A stretch of DNA of 35,306 nucleotides from a virus, in IMG/VR virus record IMGVR_UViG_3300027721_000041, positions 1 through 35,306 of that record, one strand, 5' to 3'. A program made the translations under genes and the position numbers. Below the pieces are notes generated by a model, which was not told the origin of the DNA, did no database searches, and saw nothing but the letters and a program-made list of their open reading frames with translations. Positions 6,542 through 13,162 of the stretch are shown one piece after another; the first letter of the stretch is position 1; each line of letters opens with the position of its first letter.

Positions 6542-6874
6542 TTATTTGTATTTAAGTTTAAATGGATTTTTATCAAAAGGCCAAAGGTCCTCAAATTTTA
6601 CATAGTCATAAAACCGTATTAGCCCTCCTAAAGAAACACCGCAGGACTTTTGCCAATTCCAAAATGCTATTTTGTTATAGTGATGCGGGTCATTATAGAA
6701 TATAATATAGGGATGCGCTCTCTCGCTTTTTTTCCTGGATTTTTCAATTCTAAACCCGAGATGGTGAAGTCTACTTCTTGTAATGCTCTCCAGATATCTT
6801 ATTTCAGCTCTGGCCTCAACCCTTCCAATTTGCAATTTATCAAATGGCGACTGGTGTCTTGTAAAACTATTCAT
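6542..6874 (-). CDS. Hypothetical basic protein
   Basis: A 110-residue basic, aromatic-rich protein (SRKKSERAHPYIIFYND, then IRFYDYVKFEDLWPFDKNPF). It has no recognised domain or membrane segment. Basic charge would allow nucleic-acid binding, but no motif demonstrates it. Its ATG overlaps the upstream gene's stop by four bases (ATGA), indicating coupled translation. Confidence 0.55.
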   Translation of the reverse strand: MNSFTRHQSPFDKLQIGRVEARAEIRYLESITRSRLHHLGFRIEKSRKKSERAHPYIIFYNDPHHYNKIAFWNWQKSCGVSLGGLIRFYDYVKFEDLWPFDKNPFKLKYK

Positions 6875-7089
6875 AGCTTTTCTTTTTTATAGGTTTGTAA
6901 TTCCTGATATATCTTATAGAAATATCTTCTTATTTTTTCTCTTGTTTGTCCCTCATTGAAGTTATCAGGAAGTTCGTTTATCCGACACATGTCCTCAAGA
7001 AAGCCGTCTCCACGAAGCTTGACACAACACTGATAAATGATATTGTTGATCATCTCCTTCTCTATCTTTGTGAAATATGGTCTGCTCAT
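6871..7089 (-). CDS. Small hypothetical protein
   Basis: A 72-residue, probably all-helical protein (TKIEKEMINNIIYQCCVKL, then EKIRRYFYKIYQELQTYKK) with no family I recognise. It overlaps both neighbours by four bases with ATGA junctions, a strong sign of a real, translationally coupled gene in the leftward operon. Confidence 0.55.
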   Translation of the reverse strand: MSRPYFTKIEKEMINNIIYQCCVKLRGDGFLEDMCRINELPDNFNEGQTREKIRRYFYKIYQELQTYKKEKL

Positions 7090-7202
7090 TTCTTCTCTTT
7101 TTTAATTCGACATTTATCAAGGAGCAAGGCCTGTTCGGCCTGCTCCTGTATTTTCTTTAGGACCTTTTTATCGGTCGGATATTCTTTCTTATTTGCTCCC
7201 AT
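7086..7202 (-). CDS. 38-residue lysine-rich small protein
   Basis: A short frame of 38 codons starting MGANKKEYPTDKKVLKKI and ending KKEKK, highly basic and helical. It starts two bases after the stop of the SEC-C gene and ends in an ATGA overlap with the next gene. It therefore fills exactly the gap between two coupled genes, which supports it despite its length. Possibly a small nucleic-acid-binding or structural peptide; function unknown. Confidence 0.55.
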   Translation of the reverse strand: MGANKKEYPTDKKVLKKIQEQAEQALLLDKCRIKKEKK

Positions 7203-7204
7203 TA

Positions 7205-7837
7205 TTAGCTAACTATTGAGAAAAATTTTCCAGAACCCATATCATCTGCCACTGTTTTTGTAAGGTCCTCCATTACATAGAAAGGCCCAGTTCCTTCAGA
7301 GGCAAGTAGTAGAAGAGACGTAAGAGCTCTTTCCGTATCAGATAAATCATATTTCTGACCGCTCCAGTCAGTTGTGGAGTTCCTATGGAATGGACTGCCA
7401 AGAAGAAGACTGGAACCAGTTTCCAAATCTGTGACCTGGACTAAATAATCCCCAGGTTTGCCCTTGCGGATTTTAAGTCCGAACTCCTTATCAAAATAGA
7501 AGTCCATCCTGAATTTACGGGACTTCCCATTTTCCCTTCTCCAATAGAGAGGACTTCCGGTCCAGGTGAAATCTGGCTTTCTTATTGTATGAAGAGGAAT
7601 ATTATATGGGCTCATAGCTTCTTTCAGCATATAGTCCCATTCTTTCTTCATTACATTGCGGACGTCATTCAGGTGGTTATTTATATTCTCCTCACCTGTT
7701 ATCATGATGAACCCAGAATTATCAAGCTGCTCCTGGAGTTCTTTTTGCCTATCTTTTTGTTCATCAGATTTAAGGCAGCAGTTCTTGTATTTAAGCCCCG
7801 AACCGCATGGACATTTGTCATTTCTCTGTGCTTTCAT
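7205..7837 (-). CDS. SEC-C zinc-motif protein
   Basis: A 210-residue protein. Its N-terminus NDKCPCGSGLKYKNCC (Cys 9, 11, 20, 21) is the SEC-C zinc-binding motif first described at the C-terminus of SecA and found as an add-on in many proteins. The remaining 180 residues, with Trp- and Phe-rich strands (TWTGSPLYWRRENGK, FRMDFYFDKEFGLKI), are not a family I can name. Zinc binding and a role as an adaptor to a host partner (ribosome or Sec-type) are family-based inference. The gene lies second in the right leftward operon. The 68 bases between it and the gene at 7906 could hold an internal signal. Confidence 0.7.
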   Translation of the reverse strand: MKAQRNDKCPCGSGLKYKNCCLKSDEQKDRQKELQEQLDNSGFIMITGEENINNHLNDVRNVMKKEWDYMLKEAMSPYNIPLHTIRKPDFTWTGSPLYWRRENGKSRKFRMDFYFDKEFGLKIRKGKPGDYLVQVTDLETGSSLLLGSPFHRNSTTDWSGQKYDLSDTERALTSLLLLASEGTGPFYVMEDLTKTVADDMGSGKFFSIVS

Positions 7838-7905
7838 TGTATTTATAATTAAGTTTACCTCTCAAATATACGAAATAGTTTGCAATTACCACGATGTTTT
7901 GGGAG

Positions 7906-8217
7906 TTATTTTACCCTTATCCATTTACTTCTTACCCATTCCTTATAATATCCATAATCCTGTCCATCCCTTTTTATCTCGTCTGCCAGAGCCGTTATCT
8001 TCTTCCAGTATTCCTGAGCATCCGGTCTTTGCATTGCTTCTAATCCATATTTCTTTGTCATACCGCTAATCTTATTAGTAAGATAATTAAATCTTTTAAT
8101 CTTCCTCCAAAGCCAAAAGGGGATTTCATATACTGTATCATTCCAATGAAGTCGGGCCTTAATGGTTGCTCCTATTTTAAGAGCTTCTTTTGGCTCTCTT
8201 CCTCTTTCGAAGTTCAT
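7906..8217 (-). CDS. Hypothetical protein with MNFxRG...KEaLkIG N-terminus; first leftward gene
   Basis: A 103-residue protein sharing its first 16 residues (MNFERGREPKEALKIG) with the product of 4156-4500, while the remainder is different (Trp-rich helices, PFWLWRKIKRFNYL). The shared N-terminus with divergent bodies suggests a modular tag. It is the promoter-proximal gene of the leftward block, so it is probably expressed early after infection. A TATATTTG -7 box lies 23-30 bases upstream of its ATG. Confidence 0.6.
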   Translation of the reverse strand: MNFERGREPKEALKIGATIKARLHWNDTVYEIPFWLWRKIKRFNYLTNKISGMTKKYGLEAMQRPDAQEYWKKITALADEIKRDGQDYGYYKEWVRSKWIRVK

Positions 8218-8239
8218 GTCTTTATGTATTAATTTACAT

Positions 8240-8247
8240 CAAATATA
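8240..8247 (-). promoter_or_regulatory. Leftward promoter, -7 box TATATTTG
   Basis: On the minus strand TATATTTG matches the Bacteroidota housekeeping -7 consensus TAnnTTTG. A TTCG, close to the -33 TTTG, lies 22 bases upstream at 8273-8270, inside the operator-like palindrome. Predicted transcription would start about 15 bases before the ATG of the gene ending at 8217. This is by eye only; an alternative is chance A/T-rich sequence. Confidence 0.5.
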
Positions 8248-8266
8248 TAAATTATTTCCGTATCTA

Positions 8267-8294
8267 TAACGAAATCAAACGTTAATTTTCGTTA
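8267..8294. promoter_or_regulatory. Operator-like palindrome between divergent blocks
   Basis: TAACGAAA (8267-8274) and TTTCGTTA (8287-8294) form perfect 8-bp inverted arms. The centre, AACGTT (8278-8283), is itself palindromic about the same axis, so 22 of 28 bases are symmetric. It overlaps the probable -33 region of the leftward promoter and lies about 55 bases before the rightward motif at 8348. This is a good candidate site for a dimeric regulator balancing the two directions. Confidence 0.55.
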
Positions 8295-8347
8295 AGGAAC
8301 TAAATAAAACTAAATGAGGACATCGCTATAAAATAAAGAACACCTTT

Positions 8348-8358
8348 TTTGTATTATA
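8348..8358 (+). promoter_or_regulatory. Rightward promoter motif TTTGTATTATA (copy 1)
   Basis: TTTGTATTATA, preceded by a T run, lies 23 bases before the first rightward ATG (8371). The same core TTTGTATTA occurs at 17792, 20370 and 29172, each shortly before a plus-strand operon. Position and recurrence argue for a promoter or a shared 5' leader element. It is not a perfect match to the Bacteroidota TAnnTTTG box. Confidence 0.55.
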
Positions 8359-8370
8359 AAGAAAAGGGAT

Positions 8371-8526
8371 ATGGAACTTTTTGATGTAAATGACGATCTC
8401 TTCGAATGGATAGATACGGAATCAAAATATATAGATAAAATTTTAGAGGAATTATATAAATCAGAACTATATGGCGATGTTAGCCTATACTCAACTAAAA
8501 AAGCAATAGATGAAGAACTCGATTAA
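8371..8526 (+). CDS. 51-residue acidic small protein, first rightward gene
   Basis: A 51-codon frame beginning MELFDVNDDLFEWIDTESKY and ending KKAIDEELD, strongly acidic. It follows the TTTGTATTATA motif by a short leader ending in AAAAGGGAT. The AGGGA is one of the few Shine-Dalgarno-like stretches in this window. Its stop is overlapped by the next gene by 17 bases. No family recognised; an early acidic protein that acts on a host factor would be typical, but that is speculation. Confidence 0.55.
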   Translation: MELFDVNDDLFEWIDTESKYIDKILEELYKSELYGDVSLYSTKKAIDEELD

Positions 8527-8764
8527 AGAACCCAAAAGCTACACCAGAATTTTTGGAAAGAGGGAATATGCAATTAACCCAAGGAGATGCCTAATTCTTG
8601 TGGAGGATACATTTCATAACAAATATCCGAAACTTGAATTTGCTACCTCTATAACCCCTTCTGGAGATTGGATTAGGATTTCAGTAGTAGAGAAAAAAAT
8701 AGATATCTTAGATGACAAACTCAGAGAAGAGAGACCTGATTTTGCAGGATATAGCCAAGAATAA
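8510..8764 (+). CDS. Hypothetical protein
   Basis: An 84-residue protein, basic at the N-terminus (KEPKSYTRIFGKREYAI) with alternating strand-like segments (CLILVEDTF, WIRISVVEKK). No recognised family. It overlaps the upstream gene by 17 bases and the sigma-like gene by 53 bases, so these three genes form a compressed early cluster. Confidence 0.5.
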   Translation: MKNSIKEPKSYTRIFGKREYAINPRRCLILVEDTFHNKYPKLEFATSITPSGDWIRISVVEKKIDILDDKLREERPDFAGYSQE

Positions 8765-9317
8765 TAGCGAATTTATTCGTCAGGCTAAAATAAAAATAAA
8801 TAAAAAGATTGCTCCTGACCCGAGTGATCCTCTTGAACTGGTCTCCGATGTTATCTATAGTATAATAATCAGACTGGATAACTCTAAAGACCTAAACAAG
8901 TTCTACAGAATTACAAAAGAGGGAATGCTCTTTAATTATATTACTAAGGGAATAGACAGAAATGCGAGATTTTACAATTCCCCATTTGGAAGAAAGAAAT
9001 TACTAATTGTTAATAGGATAGCTATCCATGACAATGTATCTATAGAGGAAGAAGAAGATGATGAGGAAATAATAGAGAGGGCTAACTACTTAAAGAACCT
9101 ATTTGATGCTAAAGAGGGGAAACAGATTTTTGGAGACCGCTGGAAACTATTTAAAATTCTTATAACTGAATACACTGGAACTCCTGATTGCACTTATCAA
9201 AAATTAGCTGACAAATATAATATTCCATTGGGCAGTGTATCTTGGATGTTTACGATGATGAAGTCTAAAATTAAGGACCGATTAAAAGATGATAAGAAAT
9301 GGCAAAGTCTGAACTAA
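8712..9317 (+). CDS. Sigma-70-like regulator with C-terminal helix-turn-helix
   Basis: A 201-residue protein. Its C-terminal segment TYQKLADKYNIPLGSVSWMF (residues 161-180), followed by a basic helix, matches the helix-turn-helix of sigma region 4: 't-yqeiAeklgip-gtvks'. The N-terminal 100 residues are helical and compatible with a diverged region 2, and an acidic linker (EEEEDDEE, 112-119) joins the two. It probably redirects host RNA polymerase or acts as a DNA-binding regulator. It lies right behind the first rightward promoter motif, suggesting early expression. The start overlaps the preceding gene by 53 bases; the next ATG (9299) overlaps its 3' end by 19. Confidence 0.6.
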   Translation: MTNSEKRDLILQDIAKNNSEFIRQAKIKINKKIAPDPSDPLELVSDVIYSIIIRLDNSKDLNKFYRITKEGMLFNYITKGIDRNARFYNSPFGRKKLLIVNRIAIHDNVSIEEEEDDEEIIERANYLKNLFDAKEGKQIFGDRWKLFKILITEYTGTPDCTYQKLADKYNIPLGSVSWMFTMMKSKIKDRLKDDKKWQSLN

Positions 9318-9802
9318 CTAAGCTAAAGGATAAAGCTCAAAAACTCTTTAATGACTATATCAGGAAGAGAGACCAACTGCCCGATGGATCTTGGAGATGT
9401 ATCTCATGCGGAATATCTATAGATAAGAACGCGCACGCGAGCCATTTCTATCCGGTGAAAGGATTTAGTCATCTCAGATATTGTGAAGAGAATGTCTTTG
9501 TCTCTTGCGCAGGTTGCAATACTTATAAACACGGAAACATACACGGATATATAAAAGAACTCCGAACAAGATATGGAAATACATATTTGGAAATGCTCCA
9601 AACGATTGCATACTTTCCTCCAGCAAAGAAGAGTGAAAAAGAAGAAATTAGAGAATTACTATTAATAATCCACCAATATGAAACTATTAAAAAAACTGGG
9701 AGCTTTCCTCCTACAAGTGATAGTCTTAGCTATCTTGTTAACAAGTATCCTACTATTTATCCTGCCAATTATTCTTATGGCTCTATATTTTATATTAAAT
9801 GA
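9299..9802 (+). CDS. NinG/Rap-like HNH-fold recombination protein
   Basis: A 167-residue protein. Residues 34-80 carry CISC, then ASHFYPVKGFSHLRY, an N (65), C-AGCN (70-74) and KHGN. This is the pattern of the lambda NinG (Rap) family, an HNH-type structure-specific nuclease that acts on recombination intermediates. The N-terminal zinc segment of longer NinG proteins is missing. The conserved part ends near residue 125. The last 42 codons overlap a different frame (9678) encoding a membrane protein, so the C-terminus may be a late extension. A role in phage recombination or replication fork processing is the likely function. Confidence 0.75.
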   Translation: MAKSELTKLKDKAQKLFNDYIRKRDQLPDGSWRCISCGISIDKNAHASHFYPVKGFSHLRYCEENVFVSCAGCNTYKHGNIHGYIKELRTRYGNTYLEMLQTIAYFPPAKKSEKEEIRELLLIIHQYETIKKTGSFPPTSDSLSYLVNKYPTIYPANYSYGSIFYIK

Positions 9803-9884
9803 CCCAAAGACTGGATGGGAAACAGTTAAAGGAATATATCTTGGACTTAAAGCAATATTAAATGATAACACTGGACCCCAATAA
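9678..9884 (+). CDS. Small membrane protein overlapping the NinG-like gene
   Basis: A 68-residue protein. After a basic start (MKLLKKLG) it has one long hydrophobic stretch at residues 8-41 (FLLQVIVLAILLTSILLFIL and on) long enough for one helix or a tight hairpin, then a soluble tail (NDPKTGWETVKGIYLGLKAI). It overlaps the NinG-like gene by 125 bases in another frame and the terminase small subunit by 23 bases. The positive-inside start and plausible tail favour a real gene. A second holin-like or superinfection-related protein is possible; function unknown. Confidence 0.5.
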   Translation: MKLLKKLGAFLLQVIVLAILLTSILLFILPIILMALYFILNDPKTGWETVKGIYLGLKAILNDNTGPQ

Positions 9885-10344
9885 AACTGTTAGACAATTC
9901 TATGAAGAAGTCTTCGAGAAGTATCTAACTTCGGAATATAATGAAAAGCCTATCCATGGAGGTGGAGGACGAACTTACAGAACTCCAAAGGATATGGCAT
10001 TGAAGAGTATTGAGTATTTTGAAGCGAGACACTCTACTGGTCTTCCTCCTACTCTTCAGACCTATCAGGTCTTTATGAAGTTCTTCAGCAAAGAGGCCTT
10101 TTATAGATATAGAGCTGATGTTAAACAATATCAGCCTGATTTCAGCGAGATTGTGAATATTGTTGTAGCAGTATGCGAAGCAGAGATATCTGATGGACTA
10201 TTTGATAAGAACAGAGTTAATGGGGTTAAGTTCCTATTAAGCTGTAATTATCAAGGTTGGGTTCCTGTAGAAAAGACTATAGTTGAAAATCACGAGATAC
10301 AGGTAACCATTGGTTCAACTAAAGGTTCAACTGAAACTGAATAA
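9862..10344 (+). CDS. Terminase small subunit-like protein
   Basis: A 160-residue protein. The middle carries a YFEARHSTGLPPTLQTYQVF motif, then FFSKEAFYRYR, then ICEAEISD-type helices and NGVKFLLSCNYQGW. I associate this order with small terminase subunits of Bacteroidetes phages, which recognise the packaging site and form a ring on DNA. It precedes terL with one sigma factor gene between them. Its upstream overlap with the membrane protein gene suggests coupled translation. The 50 bases after it are A/T-rich. Confidence 0.65.
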   Translation: MITLDPNKTVRQFYEEVFEKYLTSEYNEKPIHGGGGRTYRTPKDMALKSIEYFEARHSTGLPPTLQTYQVFMKFFSKEAFYRYRADVKQYQPDFSEIVNIVVAVCEAEISDGLFDKNRVNGVKFLLSCNYQGWVPVEKTIVENHEIQVTIGSTKGSTETE

Positions 10345-10394
10345 TATTATAGTAATCAAATACTTATATTATTCTATTTGAATAGGAAATCTAA

Positions 10395-11027
10395 ATGAAA
10401 AACGAAAAATTTACCCGGGTCGAGAATGAGCTTCAGGATAAGGCCATGTTATTCCTTAAAGAAAGGGATGAAAGGGTCTTTAATAGCATATACAAAGACC
10501 TACAAGTCTATCTAAGAAGGTTCCTCTACAAGAAGTTTCCTAATTCAACAAAGGAGGATAAGATGTTTGCTATTGATGATACTATCATAGCTGTATGGAA
10601 AAACTTTGGGGACTATGATGAGAGCAAGTCATCTTTTAAAACTTGGACAACAACCATAGCTTTCCGAATGATGCTTGCCAGGCTAAGAGTAAGTTTAAGA
10701 AATAAGAGGGTAATCTCTTTCTCTTCCTTGACCCATGGGTCTGATGGACTTACAGAAGCTAATAATACTATTCAGAACCTAATTCTTGAACAGAAGGAAG
10801 AGGAAGTTCCCATATATAAACTAAAGGACTTTGAAGACGAAATAGGACAGCTCTCTCCAATATATAGAGAGGTCCTCTGGGATAAATATATCCTTAAGAA
10901 ATCCTATAAAGAAATGGAAGAAGAAACAGGAACAACTAAGAACACTCTTAAGACCCGAGCAAGACAGGGACTTATGAAAATAGCAAAAAACTATGGGGTT
11001 AATAAAAGTAGCTATAGAAGATTTTAA
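10395..11027 (+). CDS. ECF-type RNA polymerase sigma factor
   Basis: A 210-residue sigma factor. Region 2 spans about residues 28-105 (VFNSIYKDLQVYLRRFLYKK, then DDTIIAVWKNF, then FKTWTTTIAFRMMLARLR). Region 4 spans about 148-198 (LSPIYREVLWDKYILKKSYK, then EMEEETGTTKNTLKTRARQG). It should direct host core polymerase to phage promoters, most simply the TTTGTATTA sites. It sits between the two terminase genes, an unusual place that ties late transcription to the packaging operon. Its 3' end overlaps terL by 35 bases. Confidence 0.85.
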   Translation: MKNEKFTRVENELQDKAMLFLKERDERVFNSIYKDLQVYLRRFLYKKFPNSTKEDKMFAIDDTIIAVWKNFGDYDESKSSFKTWTTTIAFRMMLARLRVSLRNKRVISFSSLTHGSDGLTEANNTIQNLILEQKEEEVPIYKLKDFEDEIGQLSPIYREVLWDKYILKKSYKEMEEETGTTKNTLKTRARQGLMKIAKNYGVNKSSYRRF

Positions 11028-12321
11028 TCCTAAACAAGAGGAGATTGTCAAGGAGATATTAGGAACTTCCCCGAAAGAGACCAAGTATCATATTATCAGA
11101 GCTGCACGTCAGAGTGGAAAATCTTTTATCCTTGTTCGATTAGCTCCCATCTTTGCTCTAAGTGAAAAGGATCTAACTGTTGCATTTGTCAATGGACTTC
11201 ACAAACAGAACGAGAGGATATATAACGACATGATTAGGATTATTCCTGATGTTCTTATTTCTAAAGCTATAAATTCAGACAAGGGCAGAAGCATTACTTT
11301 TATAAATGGAAGCACAGTCCAGTTCTATACTGCAAGAAACTATGATGCAGTTGTAGGTGGAAGCTTTGATTACTTTATAGGAGACGAGGTTGCTATGTGG
11401 GCAGAGAGAGCTTGGGACTATATCCAACCAACTGTTGCTGCAAAGAAAAAGAGCAAGGTGGTCTTGGCCTCAACTCCAAGAGGAAGAAACCATTTCTATA
11501 GATTAAGTTCTGAAGCTAACACCTCTGACCCATTCAAGATAGAATATAGAATGTCCTATTTGGACAACCCTTTTTATGACTTAAGGGAAATAGAAGATGC
11601 TAAAAAGAATAGCACTGAATTTGTCTTTCGTCAGGAATATCTTGCTGAATTTGTCTTTGGGCGAGGAATGGTCTTTGGAGAGTTCTCCCATCTTCAGAAA
11701 GCGGAAGCATGGAATGACCCTCAATCTAAAAAGAGATACTTCTTTGGAATAGATATAGCAGGAGGTGGAGACGATGACACAGTTCTTACTATAATGGATG
11801 AAGAGGGAATCCCTGTCTATATATATGAAGCACAGGAGACACGCATTCCATCTCAGGCAGCAGAACTTGAAAGAGTTATTAAGAAATATGATGCAGAAGG
11901 ATTTGGAGAATGCAACGGTCTTGGACTTGGACTTGTAGAAGACCTACAGGATAGAGGATGTAAGATATCCAAATTCTGGATGAGCAACGAGAGCAAAGGA
12001 GACATAGTGGAGAACACTTTACGAGATATGGCAAACGGGTTCTGCACTTTCCCAACGGTTGACCTATGTTCTAAACTGGACAACCAGATGAGCACTTACG
12101 AGGTAAGCAGAACTCTAACAGGCAAACTCTCTTACGCCCACGGAAAAGGATTACATGATGATTATGTTGACAGTTATATGATAGCAAACTGGGCAAGATA
12201 TAAATTCTTATTTGGAGGTGGCAATGTTTGGGATCCAACTGAACAGAGGGACAAGAACCCTAATCCCTATCCAACAACAATAGATATGAGAAATTCAGAT
12301 TATTCAGACTTATATGCTTAA
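10993..12321 (+). CDS. terL: Terminase large subunit
   Basis: A 442-residue packaging motor. The ATPase has Walker A AARQSGKS (37-44) and Walker B YFIGDE (127-132) with catalytic Glu132, followed by the coupling motif LASTPRG (158-164). The RNase H-like nuclease has FGIDIAGGGDDDT (251-263, Asp254) and a C-terminal HDDYVDS (388-394) that supplies further metal-binding Asp residues. It pumps DNA into proheads and cuts the concatemer. The length is normal. It overlaps the sigma gene upstream and the putative tail chaperone downstream, which is odd because a portal usually follows; here the portal is 13.5 kb away. Confidence 0.97.
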   Translation: MGLIKVAIEDFNPKQEEIVKEILGTSPKETKYHIIRAARQSGKSFILVRLAPIFALSEKDLTVAFVNGLHKQNERIYNDMIRIIPDVLISKAINSDKGRSITFINGSTVQFYTARNYDAVVGGSFDYFIGDEVAMWAERAWDYIQPTVAAKKKSKVVLASTPRGRNHFYRLSSEANTSDPFKIEYRMSYLDNPFYDLREIEDAKKNSTEFVFRQEYLAEFVFGRGMVFGEFSHLQKAEAWNDPQSKKRYFFGIDIAGGGDDDTVLTIMDEEGIPVYIYEAQETRIPSQAAELERVIKKYDAEGFGECNGLGLGLVEDLQDRGCKISKFWMSNESKGDIVENTLRDMANGFCTFPTVDLCSKLDNQMSTYEVSRTLTGKLSYAHGKGLHDDYVDSYMIANWARYKFLFGGGNVWDPTEQRDKNPNPYPTTIDMRNSDYSDLYA

Positions 12322-13162
12322 CTTAATATACGGAAAGAGAAAGATACGAGTTCCTAACAGACTTGTTGAACTTCCTTTATACAAAGGCATTGAAATCTTT
12401 GACCACTTACAAAAGATAAAAGAACCTGGACTTCCTGACAAGATATCTATTATCTCTCTGGTATCAGGACTTGATGTAGATATCCTAATGGACTTCACTG
12501 AAGAGACTATAGAAGAGATATGGAGAAAGATGGAAATATCCAAAGATAACTTCACCTGCAACTATTTCTCTCTCTTCAGTCTGGATGGACAGCTATATGG
12601 TCTTAAGGATTTCAAGGACCTAACCGTTAGGGAATATGCGGATATAGAGTTCTATCTTTCTGAAGGAGATACACCATTTAGCAATATCCATAAAATCTTA
12701 GGAGTTCTCTTCAGACCCGTAGTCTATAAAAAAAGAACCCTCAAAAATGTATTAAAGAATATAATAATAGGATTATTCTATAGGAATGTTAAGCCTATTG
12801 ACTTAAAGGCCTATAGAATATCAGAATATAACGAGGCGGAAACAGCTGATGAAGAGTTCTTAAAGAGACTGGATTTCAGTTTTGGATATGGAGTTCTTTT
12901 AGCAGTAACGAAATATATTAATTCAATTAAGGAGAACTATCCTATCCTATTCAGAGAAAGGGAAACAGAGGAAGCAGAAGAGGGAGATAATAGATTCTTA
13001 GAGTTCGAAGAAATTTGGGGATTTTATCATCTTCTCCATTCTATAACTTCAGGAGTAATAGAACGAGATATCTGGTTAGGAAAGCCCATAAAAGAATTAA
13101 TGACTTATTTATCATACTTGAAACAAAAGAGTATTTACGACCGAAAGCATGGCAAAGGATGA
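12314..13162 (+). CDS. Putative tail assembly chaperone-type protein
   Basis: A 282-residue soluble protein sitting directly before the tape measure gene, where tail chaperones are normally found. A LKDFKDLTVREYADIEFYLS segment followed by NIHKILGVLFRPV (about residues 97-137) resembles a conserved block I associate with Bacteroidetes phage proteins at this position. It has no membrane helix. No programmed frameshift site was found by eye. The function is inferred mainly from synteny. It overlaps terL by 8 bases and the tape measure by 14. Confidence 0.5.
   Translation: MLNLIYGKRKIRVPNRLVELPLYKGIEIFDHLQKIKEPGLPDKISIISLVSGLDVDILMDFTEETIEEIWRKMEISKDNFTCNYFSLFSLDGQLYGLKDFKDLTVREYADIEFYLSEGDTPFSNIHKILGVLFRPVVYKKRTLKNVLKNIIIGLFYRNVKPIDLKAYRISEYNEAETADEEFLKRLDFSFGYGVLLAVTKYINSIKENYPILFRERETEEAEEGDNRFLEFEEIWGFYHLLHSITSGVIERDIWLGKPIKELMTYLSYLKQKSIYDRKHGKG

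Noticed and set aside
7656-8069. 137-codon plus-strand frame opposite the SEC-C gene
   Set aside because: It is antisense to two supported genes and gives a low-complexity Ser/Leu/Phe-rich product.
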